Origin: Paraburkholderia tagetis
GTDB taxonomy: Bacteria > Pseudomonadota > Gammaproteobacteria > Burkholderiales > Burkholderiaceae
Assembly (NCBI RefSeq): GCF_022213065.1
Contig: NZ_JAKLJA010000010.1
Location: forward strand, 146,198-210,197
DNA length: 64,000 nucleotides
Reading direction: 5' to 3'
The translations under genes and the position numbers were made by a program. Position 1 is the first letter of the stretch, and the number at the start of each line of letters is the position of its first letter. Under the pieces are notes generated by a model. It saw nothing but the letters and a program-made list of their open reading frames with translations. It did no database searches and was not told where the DNA came from. Of the stretch, positions 1-8,805 are shown in pieces.

Positions 1-21
1 ATCACCGGCCGCTTCGGCTGA
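1..21 (+). CDS. pstB: PstB C-terminal end (partial)
   Basis: Only the last six codons and the TGA are inside the window. They read ITGRFG, the usual ending of the phosphate ABC transporter ATPase PstB, which energises high-affinity phosphate uptake at the inner membrane. The position 27 bases before phoU fits the standard pstSCAB-phoU order. The identification rests on this short tail and on context. Confidence 0.7.
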   Translation: MTGRFG

Positions 22-48
22 TCCGCCGAGCCGGGAGGGAGAAAAAAC

Positions 49-753
49 ATGCCCGATAAACATCTGTCCAGCCAGTTCGACGCCGACCTGAACCTGATTT
101 CGTCGAAGGTGCTCGAAATGGGCGGCCTCGTGGAATCGCAGATCATCACGGCGATGCAGGCGTTGAACGAGTTCGACGGCGAAGCCGCTGAGCGCGTGAT
201 CGCCGCCGAAGACCGCCTCAACACGATGGAAGTCGAGATCGATGAGGAGTGCAGCAATGTCATCGCGCGCCGTCAGCCGGCCGCGCGTGACTTGCGTCTC
301 GTGCTCGCGATCTCGAAGACCATCACGAACCTCGAGCGCGCCGGCGACGAGGCCGAGAAGATCGCCAAGCGCACCAAGCGCCTGATGGAAGACGGCGCCT
401 CGCGCACGGTCAACATCGCCGAGATCAAGGTCTCCGGCGAGATGGCCGTGGCGATTCTGCGTCGCGCACTCGATGCGTTCGCGCGTCTCGATACGGTGGC
501 CGCCGCGCAGATCGTGCGCGACGATAAAGCCATCGACGAGGAATTCCGCGCGTTCGTGCGCAAGCTCGTGAGCTACATGATGGAAGATCCGCGCACGATT
601 TCGGTCGGGCTCGACTATCTGTTCATCGCCAAGGCGATCGAGCGCATCGGCGACCACGCGAAGAATATCGCCGAGTTCATCATCTACATCGTGAAGGGCA
701 CCGACGTGCGGCACAAGTCGCGCGACGCGCTCGAACGCGAAGCACTCAGCTAA
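49..753 (+). CDS. phoU: Phosphate signalling regulator PhoU
   Basis: PhoU is the cytoplasmic negative regulator that couples the PstSCAB transporter to the PhoR sensor and keeps the Pho regulon off when phosphate is plentiful. The 234 residues match the family length and carry both signature helices of the duplicated three-helix bundle: ERAGDEAEKI near residues 95-105 and ERIGDHAKNI near 205-215, each with the E/D-rich metal-binding pattern. A GGGAGG-type ribosome site precedes the ATG. It lies just after pstB and before phoB-phoR, so it is probably read from the pst promoter outside the window as well as locally. Confidence 0.96.
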   Translation: MPDKHLSSQFDADLNLISSKVLEMGGLVESQIITAMQALNEFDGEAAERVIAAEDRLNTMEVEIDEECSNVIARRQPAARDLRLVLAISKTITNLERAGDEAEKIAKRTKRLMEDGASRTVNIAEIKVSGEMAVAILRRALDAFARLDTVAAAQIVRDDKAIDEEFRAFVRKLVSYMMEDPRTISVGLDYLFIAKAIERIGDHAKNIAEFIIYIVKGTDVRHKSRDALEREALS

Positions 754-763
754 ATAAAGCGCA

Positions 764-781
764 TTTAACCGAGCAGTTAAA
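764..781. repeat. Short inverted repeat between phoU and phoB
   Basis: TTTAAC and GTTAAA face each other across six bases in the 73-bp phoU-phoB gap. There is no T run after it, so it is a weak terminator at best. It could be an attenuating hairpin or a binding site; the sequence does not decide. Confidence 0.3.
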
Positions 782-826
782 CGCGCAGATAACCGTATCA
801 ACAGGTCTTAAGGTCAAGAGGTGCCG

Positions 827-1528
827 ATGCCCAGCAGCATTCTCGTCATCGAAGATGAGCCCGCAATTTCCGAGCTGATTTCCGTGAACCTGCAGCACGC
901 AGGTCATTGCCCGATCCGTGCCTACAACGCGGAGCAGGCGCAGAGCCTGATCAGCGACGTGCTGCCCGATCTCATCCTGCTCGACTGGATGCTGCCGGGT
1001 AAGTCTGGTGTGAATTTCGCGCGCGATCTGCGCAACAACGAGCGCACGAAGCATATTCCGATCATCATGCTGACCGCGCGCGGCGACGAGCAGGACAAGG
1101 TGCTCGGCCTCGAGATCGGCGCCGACGACTACGTGACGAAGCCGTTCTCGCCGAAGGAACTGATGGCGCGCATCAAGGCGGTCCTGCGCCGCCGCGCGCC
1201 GCAGCTCACGGAAGACGTGGTTGCGATCAACGGGCTGAAGCTCGATCCGGCCACGCACCGCGTCGCCGCCCATGCGGAAGGCTCCGAGATCAAGCTCGAT
1301 CTCGGCCCGACCGAGTTCCGCCTGCTGCACTTCTTCATGACGCACCCCGAGCGCGTGCACAGCCGCACGCAGTTGCTCGATCAGGTGTGGGGCGATCACG
1401 TATTCGTGGAAGAGCGCACCGTGGACGTGCATATCAAACGTTTGCGTGCGGCGCTTAAGCCTGCGGGGTGCGATGCTATGATCGAAACGGTGCGCGGCAG
1501 CGGCTACCGTCTCGCGAAGGGCGCCTGA
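827..1528 (+). CDS. phoB: Phosphate response regulator PhoB
   Basis: PhoB is the OmpR-type activator of the Pho regulon, phosphorylated by PhoR under phosphate limitation. The receiver domain spans residues 1-120, with acidic pair E9-D10, phosphoacceptor D53 in LLDWMLPG and the lysine in YVTKPFSP. The winged-helix DNA-binding domain covers about 130-230 and includes the RTVDVHIKRLR recognition region. I chose the ATG at 827 because AGAGG lies five bases upstream and the product then begins MPSSILVIEDEP; a GTG at 821 would add two residues. phoR follows after 115 bases. Confidence 0.96.
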   Translation: MPSSILVIEDEPAISELISVNLQHAGHCPIRAYNAEQAQSLISDVLPDLILLDWMLPGKSGVNFARDLRNNERTKHIPIIMLTARGDEQDKVLGLEIGADDYVTKPFSPKELMARIKAVLRRRAPQLTEDVVAINGLKLDPATHRVAAHAEGSEIKLDLGPTEFRLLHFFMTHPERVHSRTQLLDQVWGDHVFVEERTVDVHIKRLRAALKPAGCDAMIETVRGSGYRLAKGA

Positions 1529-1643
1529 ACGCGCGTTTGCCTGAATCAAGGCAGCAGCACGCTGGCGCGGTGTTTCATGCGTCGCCGGCGTTCCAATCCG
1601 CAGCGCCCCGGTCCGGACCGACATTCTCTTCGATCGCAGGAAC

Positions 1644-2957
1644 ATGAACATCATCTGGGCGCGCGCCCTTGTATCGATCGTGCTACTTGCGCTCGTTTGC
1701 GCGGGCATTGGCGTGCTCTTTGGCGTCAAGCTCGCACTGGCGGTCGCGGTCGTCGCGCTGATCGGCCAAATGCTCTTCAGCACCTTCCACAAGCAACGTC
1801 TCTGGCGTCTGCTCGATGCGCCCGTCTACGGCGAAGTGCCGAGCGCTCCCGGCATCTGGGGCGAAATCTATTACCGCCTGCACAAGCTCGCCAAGCGCTG
1901 GCACGCCCAGGTGCGTCAGGTGGAACAGCAGCACTCGCGCTTCATTCAGGCGATCCAGGCGTCGCCTAACGGCGTGGCCATGCTCGACGATCACGACCAG
2001 ATCGAGTGGTGCAACGCCATCTCCGAGGTGCATTTCGGCCTCGACGCGAAGCGCGACCTGCGCCAGCACATCACTCATCTCGTGCGTCAGCCCGACTTCG
2101 TGCGCTACCTCAATTTGCACGATTACACGGACATGCTGATCATGCGCGGCATGGGTGCGAAGCGCCAGAACGTGCTTTCGGTGCAGGTGTTTCCGTACGG
2201 CGAGGGCCGCAAGCTCGTGCTCTCGCAGGACATCACCGAACTGGAGCGCACCGACGCCATGCGGCGCGACTTCGTCGCCAACGTCTCGCACGAGCTGAAG
2301 ACGCCGCTCACTGTGCTCTCGGGCTTTCTGGAGACGATGCGCGAGCTGCCGCTCTCCGAGGACGAGCGCGAGCGCTATTTCGATCTGATGGAGCAGCAGG
2401 CCGCGCGCATGCGCCATATCGTGACCGATCTGCTTGTGCTGGCGAAGCTCGAAGGCGAGGGGCGTCAACCCGGCGAGCAGATGATCGATATGCGCGCGGT
2501 GCTCGGCCACGTGTGCGAGGATGCGGAGAGTCTCTCGGGCGGGCATCATCGCATCACGGCGGATTTCGACGACGGTCTGAGCGTGACTGGATCGGAGACC
2601 GAAATATTGAGCGCGCTCGGCAATCTCGCCACCAATGCGGTGCGCTACACGCCGGAAGGCGGCGCGGTGCAGCTATCGTGGCGTGCCGAAGACGGTCGGG
2701 CGGTGTTCTCGGTCACCGATAGCGGCTATGGCATTCCGGCGAGCGACATTCCGCGCCTCACCGAGCGTTTTTATCGCGTGGACCGCAGCCGCTCGCGCGA
2801 CACGGGCGGCACGGGGCTGGGTCTTGCAATCGTCAAGCACGTATTGCAGCGCCATGACGCGGCGCTCGAAGTGAAGAGCGAGGAAGGGCGGGGCAGCACA
2901 TTTACGGTGCGCTTTCCGGCCGCGCGCACGGCGCGCCGGCAGCCGGCGCCAGTGTGA
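1644..2957 (+). CDS. phoR: Phosphate regulon sensor kinase PhoR
   Basis: PhoR is the inner-membrane histidine kinase that phosphorylates PhoB when PstSCAB/PhoU signal low phosphate. The 437 residues show two hydrophobic N-terminal helices (about 5-45) with almost no periplasmic loop, typical of PhoR. A charged linker and a PAS domain (about 85-190) follow. The HisKA motif NVSHELKTP has its histidine at residue 216, and the HATPase domain has the N box near 326 (NLATNAVRYTP) and glycine boxes DSGYGIP and GGTGLGLAIV. The order phoB-phoR and the common strand support an operon. Confidence 0.96.
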   Translation: MNIIWARALVSIVLLALVCAGIGVLFGVKLALAVAVVALIGQMLFSTFHKQRLWRLLDAPVYGEVPSAPGIWGEIYYRLHKLAKRWHAQVRQVEQQHSRFIQAIQASPNGVAMLDDHDQIEWCNAISEVHFGLDAKRDLRQHITHLVRQPDFVRYLNLHDYTDMLIMRGMGAKRQNVLSVQVFPYGEGRKLVLSQDITELERTDAMRRDFVANVSHELKTPLTVLSGFLETMRELPLSEDERERYFDLMEQQAARMRHIVTDLLVLAKLEGEGRQPGEQMIDMRAVLGHVCEDAESLSGGHHRITADFDDGLSVTGSETEILSALGNLATNAVRYTPEGGAVQLSWRAEDGRAVFSVTDSGYGIPASDIPRLTERFYRVDRSRSRDTGGTGLGLAIVKHVLQRHDAALEVKSEEGRGSTFTVRFPAARTARRQPAPV

Positions 2958-2993
2958 GGCGCACGCGCAACGCGTAGCGCCATCACCGAAACA

Positions 2994-5057
2994 TCACGAA
3001 CAGAACTTCGTCAGCAGGTTCATTTGCGCATTGCGCGCGGCCTTGCCGGCGCGACGGCGGCGGTAATGGCCGTCGCTTTGCATGAGCCACGCGCACTGGT
3101 TGTCGCCGAGGAACATCGACAGGCCTTCGGCGATCACGCGGCGCTTCATGCGCCGCTCGCGGATCGGGAACGCCACCTCGACGCGGCGGAACAGGTTGCG
3201 ATCCATCCAGTCGGCGCTCGACAGATAGACATGCTCCGCGCCGCCCGCGTAGAAGTAGTAGATGCGGTGATGCTCGAGGAAGCGCCCGACGATCGAGCGC
3301 ACCGTGATGTTTTCCGAAAGCCCCGGCACACCCGGTTGCAGCGAGCACACGCCGCGCACGATCAGGTCGATCTTTACGCCAGCCTGCGACGCTTCATAAA
3401 GCTCGTCGATGACCGTGGGTTCGAGCAACGCGTTCATCTTCGCGACGATGCGGGCTTTCTTGCCGGCGCGCGCCGCTTCGGCTTCGGCGCGGATCGATTC
3501 GACCATCCTCGGATGCAGCGTGAACGGCGACTGCCACATCTCGTGCAGTTGCAGCTCGCCGCCGATGCCCGTGAGCTGCTGGAACACGTGATGGACGTCC
3601 TCGCATATTTTCGGCTCGGAGGTCATGAGGCCGAAGTCGGTGTAGAGGCGCGCCGTGCGCGGATGATAGTTGCCGGTGCCCAGGTGCACGTAGCGGCGCA
3701 GCACCATGCGGCCGTCCACGGACGTGCGGCGCACGATCAGCATCATCTTGGCGTGGCACTTGTGGCCTACCACGCCGTAGACGACATGCGCGCCCACGGC
3801 TTCGAGCTGCGAGGCCCAGTTGATGTTGGTTTCCTCGTCGAAGCGCGCGAGCAGCTCCACCACCACCGTCACTTCCTTGCCGTTGCGCGCGGCCTGCATG
3901 AGCGCGTCCATGAGCGGCGAGTCGGTGCCGGTGCGGTAAATGGTCTGCTTGATCGCGACCACATTCGGATCGTTGGCGGCCTGCAGCAGCAGCTCGAGCA
4001 CCGGCTGGAAGCTCTCATACGGATGATGGAGCAGCACGTCGCCCTGATCGATCACATCGAACATATTGCTGTTCGCCGCGATGCGTTGCGGAATGGCCGG
4101 CACGTGCGGCACGAACTTGAGGTCGGGGCGGTCCACCTTCTCGGGCAATTGCATGAGACGCACGAGATTCACGGGGCCATCGACGTAATAGCAGTCCTTC
4201 CCGTTCAGGCCGCTTTCGTCGAGCAGACGCTTGACGAGATGCGGCGGCGTCTCGGCAGAAACTTCGAGCCGCACCGCGTTGCCCAGATGGCGCGCGGGCA
4301 GTTCGCCCTGCAAGGCCACGCGCAGGTTCGTGATTTCGTCTTCGTCGACGAACAGTTCGCTGTTGCGCGTGATGCGGAACTGATTGCAGCTACGCACGAC
4401 GAGGCTCGGAAACAGTTCGCCCACGAAGCGCTGCAACAGCGAGCCGAGCAGCACGAAGCCGTGCTGGAAGCCCGAAAGCTCCTGCGGCATGCGCACGAGG
4501 CGCGGCAGCGCGCGCGGCGCCTGCACGATGCCCATGACAGCCTGGCGCCCGAAGGCGTCCTTGCCTTCTAGCTCGACCACGAAATTCAGGCTCTTGTTGA
4601 GCACGCGCGGGAAAGGGTGCGCGGGGTCGAGCCCGATAGGCGTGAGCACGGGCAGCAGTTCGTCAACGAAATATTTGCGCGCCCACGCGGTTTGCGCCTC
4701 GTTCCAGGCGTCCGTACCGTGGAAATAGATGCCTTCCGCTTCGAGCGCCGGCAGCACGATGTCGTGCAGCATGGCGTATTGTCGATGCACGAGACGCTGC
4801 GCGCGCTCGACCACGAGCTCGTAGACGTGCTGCAGCGACATGCCGTCGGGCGAGATCGTGCCCGGGTTGTCGCGCATCTGCTCCTGGAGCCCGGCCATGC
4901 GAACTTCGAAGAATTCGTCGAGATTGCTGCTGGTGATGCAGATGAAGCGCAGGCGCTCCAGCAAGGGAACAGATGGGTCGGCGGCCTGTGCGAGCACACG
5001 CTCGTTGAATCCCAGAATGCCCAGTTCGCGATTGAGTAAGGGATAGCGGATGGACAT
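2994..5057 (-). CDS. ppk: Polyphosphate kinase Ppk1
   Basis: Ppk1 makes inorganic polyphosphate reversibly from ATP. The product is 687 residues, the normal family length, with N, head and two C-terminal catalytic domains. Both active-site histidine regions are present: YVHLGTGNYHPRTA, holding the autophosphorylated histidine, and LEHHRIYYF. The frame is open 19 codons further upstream, but the ATG at 5057 gives the usual beginning MSIRYPLLNRELG. The gene converges on phoR and diverges from ppx, grouping polyphosphate synthesis, breakdown and phosphate sensing. A Pho-box-like site lies about 65 bases upstream of the start. Confidence 0.96.
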   Translation of the reverse strand: MSIRYPLLNRELGILGFNERVLAQAADPSVPLLERLRFICITSSNLDEFFEVRMAGLQEQMRDNPGTISPDGMSLQHVYELVVERAQRLVHRQYAMLHDIVLPALEAEGIYFHGTDAWNEAQTAWARKYFVDELLPVLTPIGLDPAHPFPRVLNKSLNFVVELEGKDAFGRQAVMGIVQAPRALPRLVRMPQELSGFQHGFVLLGSLLQRFVGELFPSLVVRSCNQFRITRNSELFVDEDEITNLRVALQGELPARHLGNAVRLEVSAETPPHLVKRLLDESGLNGKDCYYVDGPVNLVRLMQLPEKVDRPDLKFVPHVPAIPQRIAANSNMFDVIDQGDVLLHHPYESFQPVLELLLQAANDPNVVAIKQTIYRTGTDSPLMDALMQAARNGKEVTVVVELLARFDEETNINWASQLEAVGAHVVYGVVGHKCHAKMMLIVRRTSVDGRMVLRRYVHLGTGNYHPRTARLYTDFGLMTSEPKICEDVHHVFQQLTGIGGELQLHEMWQSPFTLHPRMVESIRAEAEAARAGKKARIVAKMNALLEPTVIDELYEASQAGVKIDLIVRGVCSLQPGVPGLSENITVRSIVGRFLEHHRIYYFYAGGAEHVYLSSADWMDRNLFRRVEVAFPIRERRMKRRVIAEGLSMFLGDNQCAWLMQSDGHYRRRRAGKAARNAQMNLLTKFCS

Positions 5058-5120
5058 TGGTATCGAAAGCGGAATTCCAGGTGATGATTCGAACGGACGC
5101 TCGGAAATTCTCACAGTTAT

Positions 5121-5138
5121 GTGACTTTATTATGAAAA
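5121..5138 (-). promoter_or_regulatory. Pho-box-like site upstream of ppk
   Basis: Read on the minus strand the 18 bases are TTTTCATAATAAAGTCAC. Against the PhoB consensus of two CTGTCAT-like halves 11 bases apart, each half matches at five of seven positions with an AT-rich four-base spacer. A further TGTCATAAAT half lies on the plus strand at 5145-5154. The location in the ppk-ppx divergent gap, next to phoBR, makes PhoB control plausible. This is pattern matching by eye. Confidence 0.45.
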
Positions 5139-5261
5139 TTGGTGTGTCATAAATTCTACGCCCCATTTTCACGTATTCGACACCACGCACGGCAATGATG
5201 CAGCCTGGGTCAGGGCGCCCCTCGTGGGGCACTGCGGACCGCAATCGGCGCGAGGAGCGAC

Positions 5262-6872
5262 ATGGCGAAGTCGGGTACGCTTAAAATGGCATATTTGGAC
5301 AGCGCGGCGGCCGCCCAGCGAGACCGGATGGCCGCGTTCGCACGCATGGAGCCTGCCCCCTCGATGGTCACTAATCCGCAACTGCTTGCCGCCGTCGATC
5401 TCGGTTCGAACAGCTTTCGTCTGATCGTCGGCCGGGTCGAGGAAACCGACGCCGGCAGCCAGATCTATCCCGTCGATGCCCTGCGCGAGCCCGTGCGCCT
5501 TGCCGCCGGCCTTTCGAAGGAGAAGATGCTCGACCGCGCCTCTCAGGTGCGCGGCTGGGACGCGCTCAAGCGCTTCGGCGAACGCCTGCGCGACTTCCAC
5601 CCGGACCACGTGCGCGCCGTGGCCACCAACACGCTGCGCGTGGCGAAGAACGCGCGCGAATTTCTCGTCGAGGCGGAAAAGGCGCTCGGCTTCCCGATCG
5701 AAGTGATTGCGGGCCGCGAAGAGGCGCGCCTCATCTACGCAGGCGCTGCGCATTCGGTGCCGGCGAGCGCGGGCAAGCGCTTCGTGGTGGACATCGGCGG
5801 CGGCTCGACCGAGTTCATCATCGGCGCGCACTACACGCCGATCCACATGGAAAGCCTCTATATCGGCTGCGTGAGCCATAGCCGCCAGTTTTTCCCGGCC
5901 GGCAACGTCGACGAATACACCATGCGTCAGGCGGAGCTTGCCGCCACGCGCGAGATCCAGATTATTTCCTCTGACTACCGCACGACCGGCTGGGACCAGG
6001 CGATCGGCTCCTCGGGCACGGCGCGCGCGCTCGCCGAGCTCGTGGAAGCGAATGGCTTCAACGACCCTGGCGTCACGCACGGCATCTCGCGCGGCGGGCT
6101 CGAGCGCCTCAAGCGCGCGCTCATCAAGGCCGAGAACGTCAACCGCCTGAAGCTCGTCGCGCTCAAGCCCGACCGCATCCCGGTGCTCGCGGGCGGTCTC
6201 TCGATCATGATCGCCGTGTTCGACGAAATGGGCATCGACTACGTCGACACCACCGACGGCGCGCTGCGCCTGGGCGTGCTGTACGACCTGCTCGGCCGCT
6301 CGCAGCACGAGGACATGCGCACCGTCACCGTGGAAGGCTTCATGCGCCGCTACGGCGTGGATCGCGCGCAGGCGGCCCGCATCGGCGGGCTGGCGGTGAG
6401 CTTCTACAACCAGTTCGACGAGCCCGACGACGAACGCCGCGAGGAGAACCGCATGTTCCTCGGCTGGGCGGCGTCGCTGCACGAGATCGGCTTGTCGATT
6501 TCGCACAGTGCATATCACAAGCACTCGGCCTATATCGCCAGCAACGCCGACATGCCCGGCTTCTCGCGCACCGACCAGGCGCGCCTCGCCGCGCTCGTGC
6601 TCGGCCACGTAGGCAAGCTCGGCAAGCTCTCGCAGACGCGCGACGTGGAATGGCCGCTGCTGTTCTGCCTGCGCCTCGCGGGCCTCTTGAGCCGCCGCCG
6701 CGCCGATGTCGGCCTGCCGGAGATCAAGGTGATCCAGGAAGGCAAGGGCTACGAAGTGCTGCTGCCGAGCGCGTGGGTGCAGAACAATCCGCTTACCGAT
6801 TACAACCTCGTCCAGGAAGCAGCGGAGTGGGGCAAGATCGGGATTCCGTATCGCGTGGTGTATTCGGACTAG
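5262..6872 (+). CDS. ppx: Exopolyphosphatase Ppx/GppA
   Basis: Ppx removes terminal phosphates from polyphosphate chains (or converts pppGpp in GppA relatives). The ASKHA-fold core is clear: DLGSNSFRLIVG near residues 45-56, GREEARLIYAG, and DIGGGSTEFI. A C-terminal HD-like helical domain contains LHEIGLSISHSAYHKHSAY. The start is open to choice. The ATG at 5262 has GAGGAG four bases upstream and gives 536 residues. The ATG at 5364 gives the shorter form MVTNPQLLAAVDLGSN often annotated in this family, but has no visible ribosome site. Divergent from ppk. Confidence 0.93.
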   Translation: MAKSGTLKMAYLDSAAAAQRDRMAAFARMEPAPSMVTNPQLLAAVDLGSNSFRLIVGRVEETDAGSQIYPVDALREPVRLAAGLSKEKMLDRASQVRGWDALKRFGERLRDFHPDHVRAVATNTLRVAKNAREFLVEAEKALGFPIEVIAGREEARLIYAGAAHSVPASAGKRFVVDIGGGSTEFIIGAHYTPIHMESLYIGCVSHSRQFFPAGNVDEYTMRQAELAATREIQIISSDYRTTGWDQAIGSSGTARALAELVEANGFNDPGVTHGISRGGLERLKRALIKAENVNRLKLVALKPDRIPVLAGGLSIMIAVFDEMGIDYVDTTDGALRLGVLYDLLGRSQHEDMRTVTVEGFMRRYGVDRAQAARIGGLAVSFYNQFDEPDDERREENRMFLGWAASLHEIGLSISHSAYHKHSAYIASNADMPGFSRTDQARLAALVLGHVGKLGKLSQTRDVEWPLLFCLRLAGLLSRRRADVGLPEIKVIQEGKGYEVLLPSAWVQNNPLTDYNLVQEAAEWGKIGIPYRVVYSD

Positions 6873-6965
6873 CGATGCGCGGACTAGTAACGCGCGGACG
6901 AATGATGCGCGGCCAAAGCGTGACGGCTGCCTGAGCCACGCGTCTTGCTGGAAGCGCTCAAGAAG

Positions 6966-7000
6966 CAACGCCCGGTCTGCTGATCCGGGCGTTGTGCTTT
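6966..7000 (+). terminator. Terminator after ppx
   Basis: CAACGCCCGG pairs with CCGGGCGTTG around a nine-base loop and is followed by TGCTTT. The T run is short, so it is a moderate intrinsic terminator about 95 bases after ppx. Confidence 0.6.
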
Positions 7001-7053
7001 GGTGCGTCGCTTATGTGTGTTCGGTGATGCGCGTTCGGTGCGTGTTCGTGCAC

Positions 7054-7872
7054 TCAACGCGCGGCGGCGTCGCCGAGGAAGTGGCGCGCGTAGCGCTCGT
7101 TGATGTCCGAGAGACGGAACAGCGTGAGGAAGTCGGCGCAGTTGAAGTCGGGATCCCAGGCCGGCGCGCCGCAGATCTTCGCGCCAAGACGCAGATAGCC
7201 CTTGACGAGCGGCGGCGGCACGGCGGACGCGCCCGTGCGCAGCTCCTCGACGGGCAGCGGCGTGTGCGGGAACGCGCGGTACTCGGGCGCCGTGAGCGCG
7301 TTCGCGCCGAGCGTGGTGTAGAGATTGGCGGCGTAGTGGCCGCCGTCGGCCATCGCGACGCTCGCGCAGCCGAGCATCGTCTCGTAGCCGTTATGCGTCA
7401 TGTAGGCGCCGAGACCGCCCCACAGCGACATGATGACCGAGCCGCTACGGTAGTCGGGATGCACGCACGAGCGGCCCACCTCGACCATCTTGGGGCGCAG
7501 GTGCGCGAGGCGCGACACGTCGAATTCGCTCTCGGCGTAGAGGCGGCCGATGCGCGCGGCCTGGTGCGGCGGCAGCACGCGGTAGGTGCCCACGACCTTG
7601 AGCGTGTCAAGGTCGCGCACGAGCAGGTGATCGCACCAGCTATCGAAGGCGTCGACGTCGAGGCCCGCCGGGCCCGAGAGACGCGCACCCATTTCCTCGG
7701 CGAACACGCGGTAGCGCAGGCGCTGCGCTTCGCGCAGCTCTTCGTCGCTGCGAGCCCAGGCCACCTGCAGGCGATGCTGCGCGGTAACCGTTTCTTCGGC
7801 GCGCGGCAGACGTCGATTCGACTCGAAGAGACTCGAGGCGAACGGCAGGGAGGGCGTCGGCAGATCTCGCAT
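7054..7872 (-). CDS. GNAT-fold acyltransferase, OlsB/hemolysin-like
   Basis: The 272 residues match the Acetyltransf_5 group that includes OlsB, the acyl-ACP-dependent enzyme of ornithine lipid synthesis, and proteins once called hemolysins. Seen directly: QRLRYRVFAEEMGA, DTLKVVGTYRVL, VEVGRSCVHPDYR and the loop YETMLGCASV, in the order expected for an N-acyltransferase core. The ATG at 7872 has AGGA six bases upstream and is preferred to a TTG 39 bases earlier. Ornithine lipids often replace phospholipids when phosphate is scarce, which would suit the Pho neighbourhood, but no Pho box is seen here and OlsA is not adjacent. Substrate is inferred. Confidence 0.8.
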   Translation of the reverse strand: MRDLPTPSLPFASSLFESNRRLPRAEETVTAQHRLQVAWARSDEELREAQRLRYRVFAEEMGARLSGPAGLDVDAFDSWCDHLLVRDLDTLKVVGTYRVLPPHQAARIGRLYAESEFDVSRLAHLRPKMVEVGRSCVHPDYRSGSVIMSLWGGLGAYMTHNGYETMLGCASVAMADGGHYAANLYTTLGANALTAPEYRAFPHTPLPVEELRTGASAVPPPLVKGYLRLGAKICGAPAWDPDFNCADFLTLFRLSDINERYARHFLGDAAAR

Positions 7873-8032
7873 GGGGCGTCCTGGTCGGAAGTAAAAGAAC
7901 TTTTCCGGCAATGTAGTAAGACGCGGTTACGTTTCCATGAAAACGCAATGACGATTCGGTGACGCGCTGTAAGGCGGGGATGGGGAGGGGCGGCGGGCAA
8001 GGGTTGCGAGGGCGGTTTGCGCCGCCAGGGCG

Positions 8033-8494
8033 CTAGACGAGATCGGGCGTGATGGCGGCGAGCAGGATGGCTTCGCCGTCGCCGTTGCGCTCGCGGCTTT
8101 TGATCCAGAAGACGCCGGCTTTTTTCAGGGCCCAACTGCGGTTTTCTTCATTCGACAGCAGATGCGCAGCCACTTCGCCGAGTGTCGGCTGGTGGCCGAT
8201 CACAACGACCGTGGAGGCGATGCCTTTGGGCCAGCCGACGGCGGCGAGCACGGCGTCGACGCTCGCGTCGGGCGCGAGCTCGCGTACGACGCGGTACTGA
8301 TCGGTGAGCGCCTCGGCGGTCTGGATCGTGCGCGCGGCGGGGCTCGCGAGGATCACGGCGTCGTCGGGCAGGCGCGCGCGCAGCCAGCGCGCGACGTTCT
8401 GCGCCTGCTTGCGCCCGCGCGTGGTGAGCTGGCGGGCGAGATCGCTCGCGGCGGTGTCTTCGGCTTCGGCGTGGCGCCAGAGGATGAGGTTCAT
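8033..8494 (-). CDS. sixA: Phosphohistidine phosphatase SixA
   Basis: SixA belongs to the histidine phosphatase superfamily and removes phosphate from histidine phosphotransfer proteins. The 153 residues match the family. The RHG-type motif is LWRHAEAED near residue 5, with the second catalytic histidine in VVIGHQPTLGEV around residue 100. The ATG at 8494 gives the typical start MNLILWRHA; the longer open frame upstream adds 22 unconserved residues. It stands alone on the minus strand opposite tRNA-Pro. Confidence 0.9.
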   Translation of the reverse strand: MNLILWRHAEAEDTAASDLARQLTTRGRKQAQNVARWLRARLPDDAVILASPAARTIQTAEALTDQYRVVRELAPDASVDAVLAAVGWPKGIASTVVVIGHQPTLGEVAAHLLSNEENRSWALKKAGVFWIKSRERNGDGEAILLAAITPDLV

Positions 8495-8605
8495 TTGGCG
8501 GCTCTCTTGAGGGATGGGCATGTGTGGATGGTTTCCACGCGGGTTTCCTGCATGGTGCACGCGGGGCGAGGCGGCGGCAAGGTATCCGTCTTAAGCGATG
8601 TGGAT

Positions 8606-8635
8606 TTGACGATCCCGGAAAGAGGGCGATATAAT
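8606..8635 (+). promoter_or_regulatory. Promoter of tRNA-Pro
   Basis: TTGACG at 8606-8611 and TATAAT at 8630-8635 are 18 bases apart, an almost ideal sigma-70 promoter. It ends 11 bases before the tRNA. Confidence 0.85.
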
Positions 8636-8646
8636 CGACAATTCGT

Positions 8647-8723
8647 CGGAGCGTAGCGCAGCCTGGTAGCGCATCTGATTTGGGATCAGAGGGTCGTAGG
8701 TTCGAATCCTATCGCTCCGACCA
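8647..8723 (+). tRNA. tRNA-Pro (anticodon UGG)
   Basis: A 77-base cloverleaf with encoded CCA. The acceptor stem is CGGAGCG/CGCTCCG, the anticodon stem TCTGA/TCAGA encloses the loop TTTGGGA, and the anticodon TGG is at 8681-8683. The T arm carries GTTCGAATC. It reads proline codons CCA and CCG. Confidence 0.97.
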
Positions 8724-8731
8724 GTAATATC

Positions 8732-8762
8732 AAGGGCTTAGCGCATGCTAAGCCCTTTTTCT
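8732..8762 (+). terminator. Terminator after tRNA-Pro
   Basis: An 11-bp perfect stem, AAGGGCTTAGC with GCTAAGCCCTT, around the loop GCAT is followed by a T-rich tract. It begins nine bases after the tRNA CCA. Confidence 0.92.
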
Positions 8763-8805
8763 TTTTGCGCGGGCGGCGGTGTTGCCGGGCGGGTTCCCGG
8801 ATGTT

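Noticed and set aside
3024..4571. 515-codon open frame on the plus strand
   Set aside because: Antisense of ppk1; no start context or domain.
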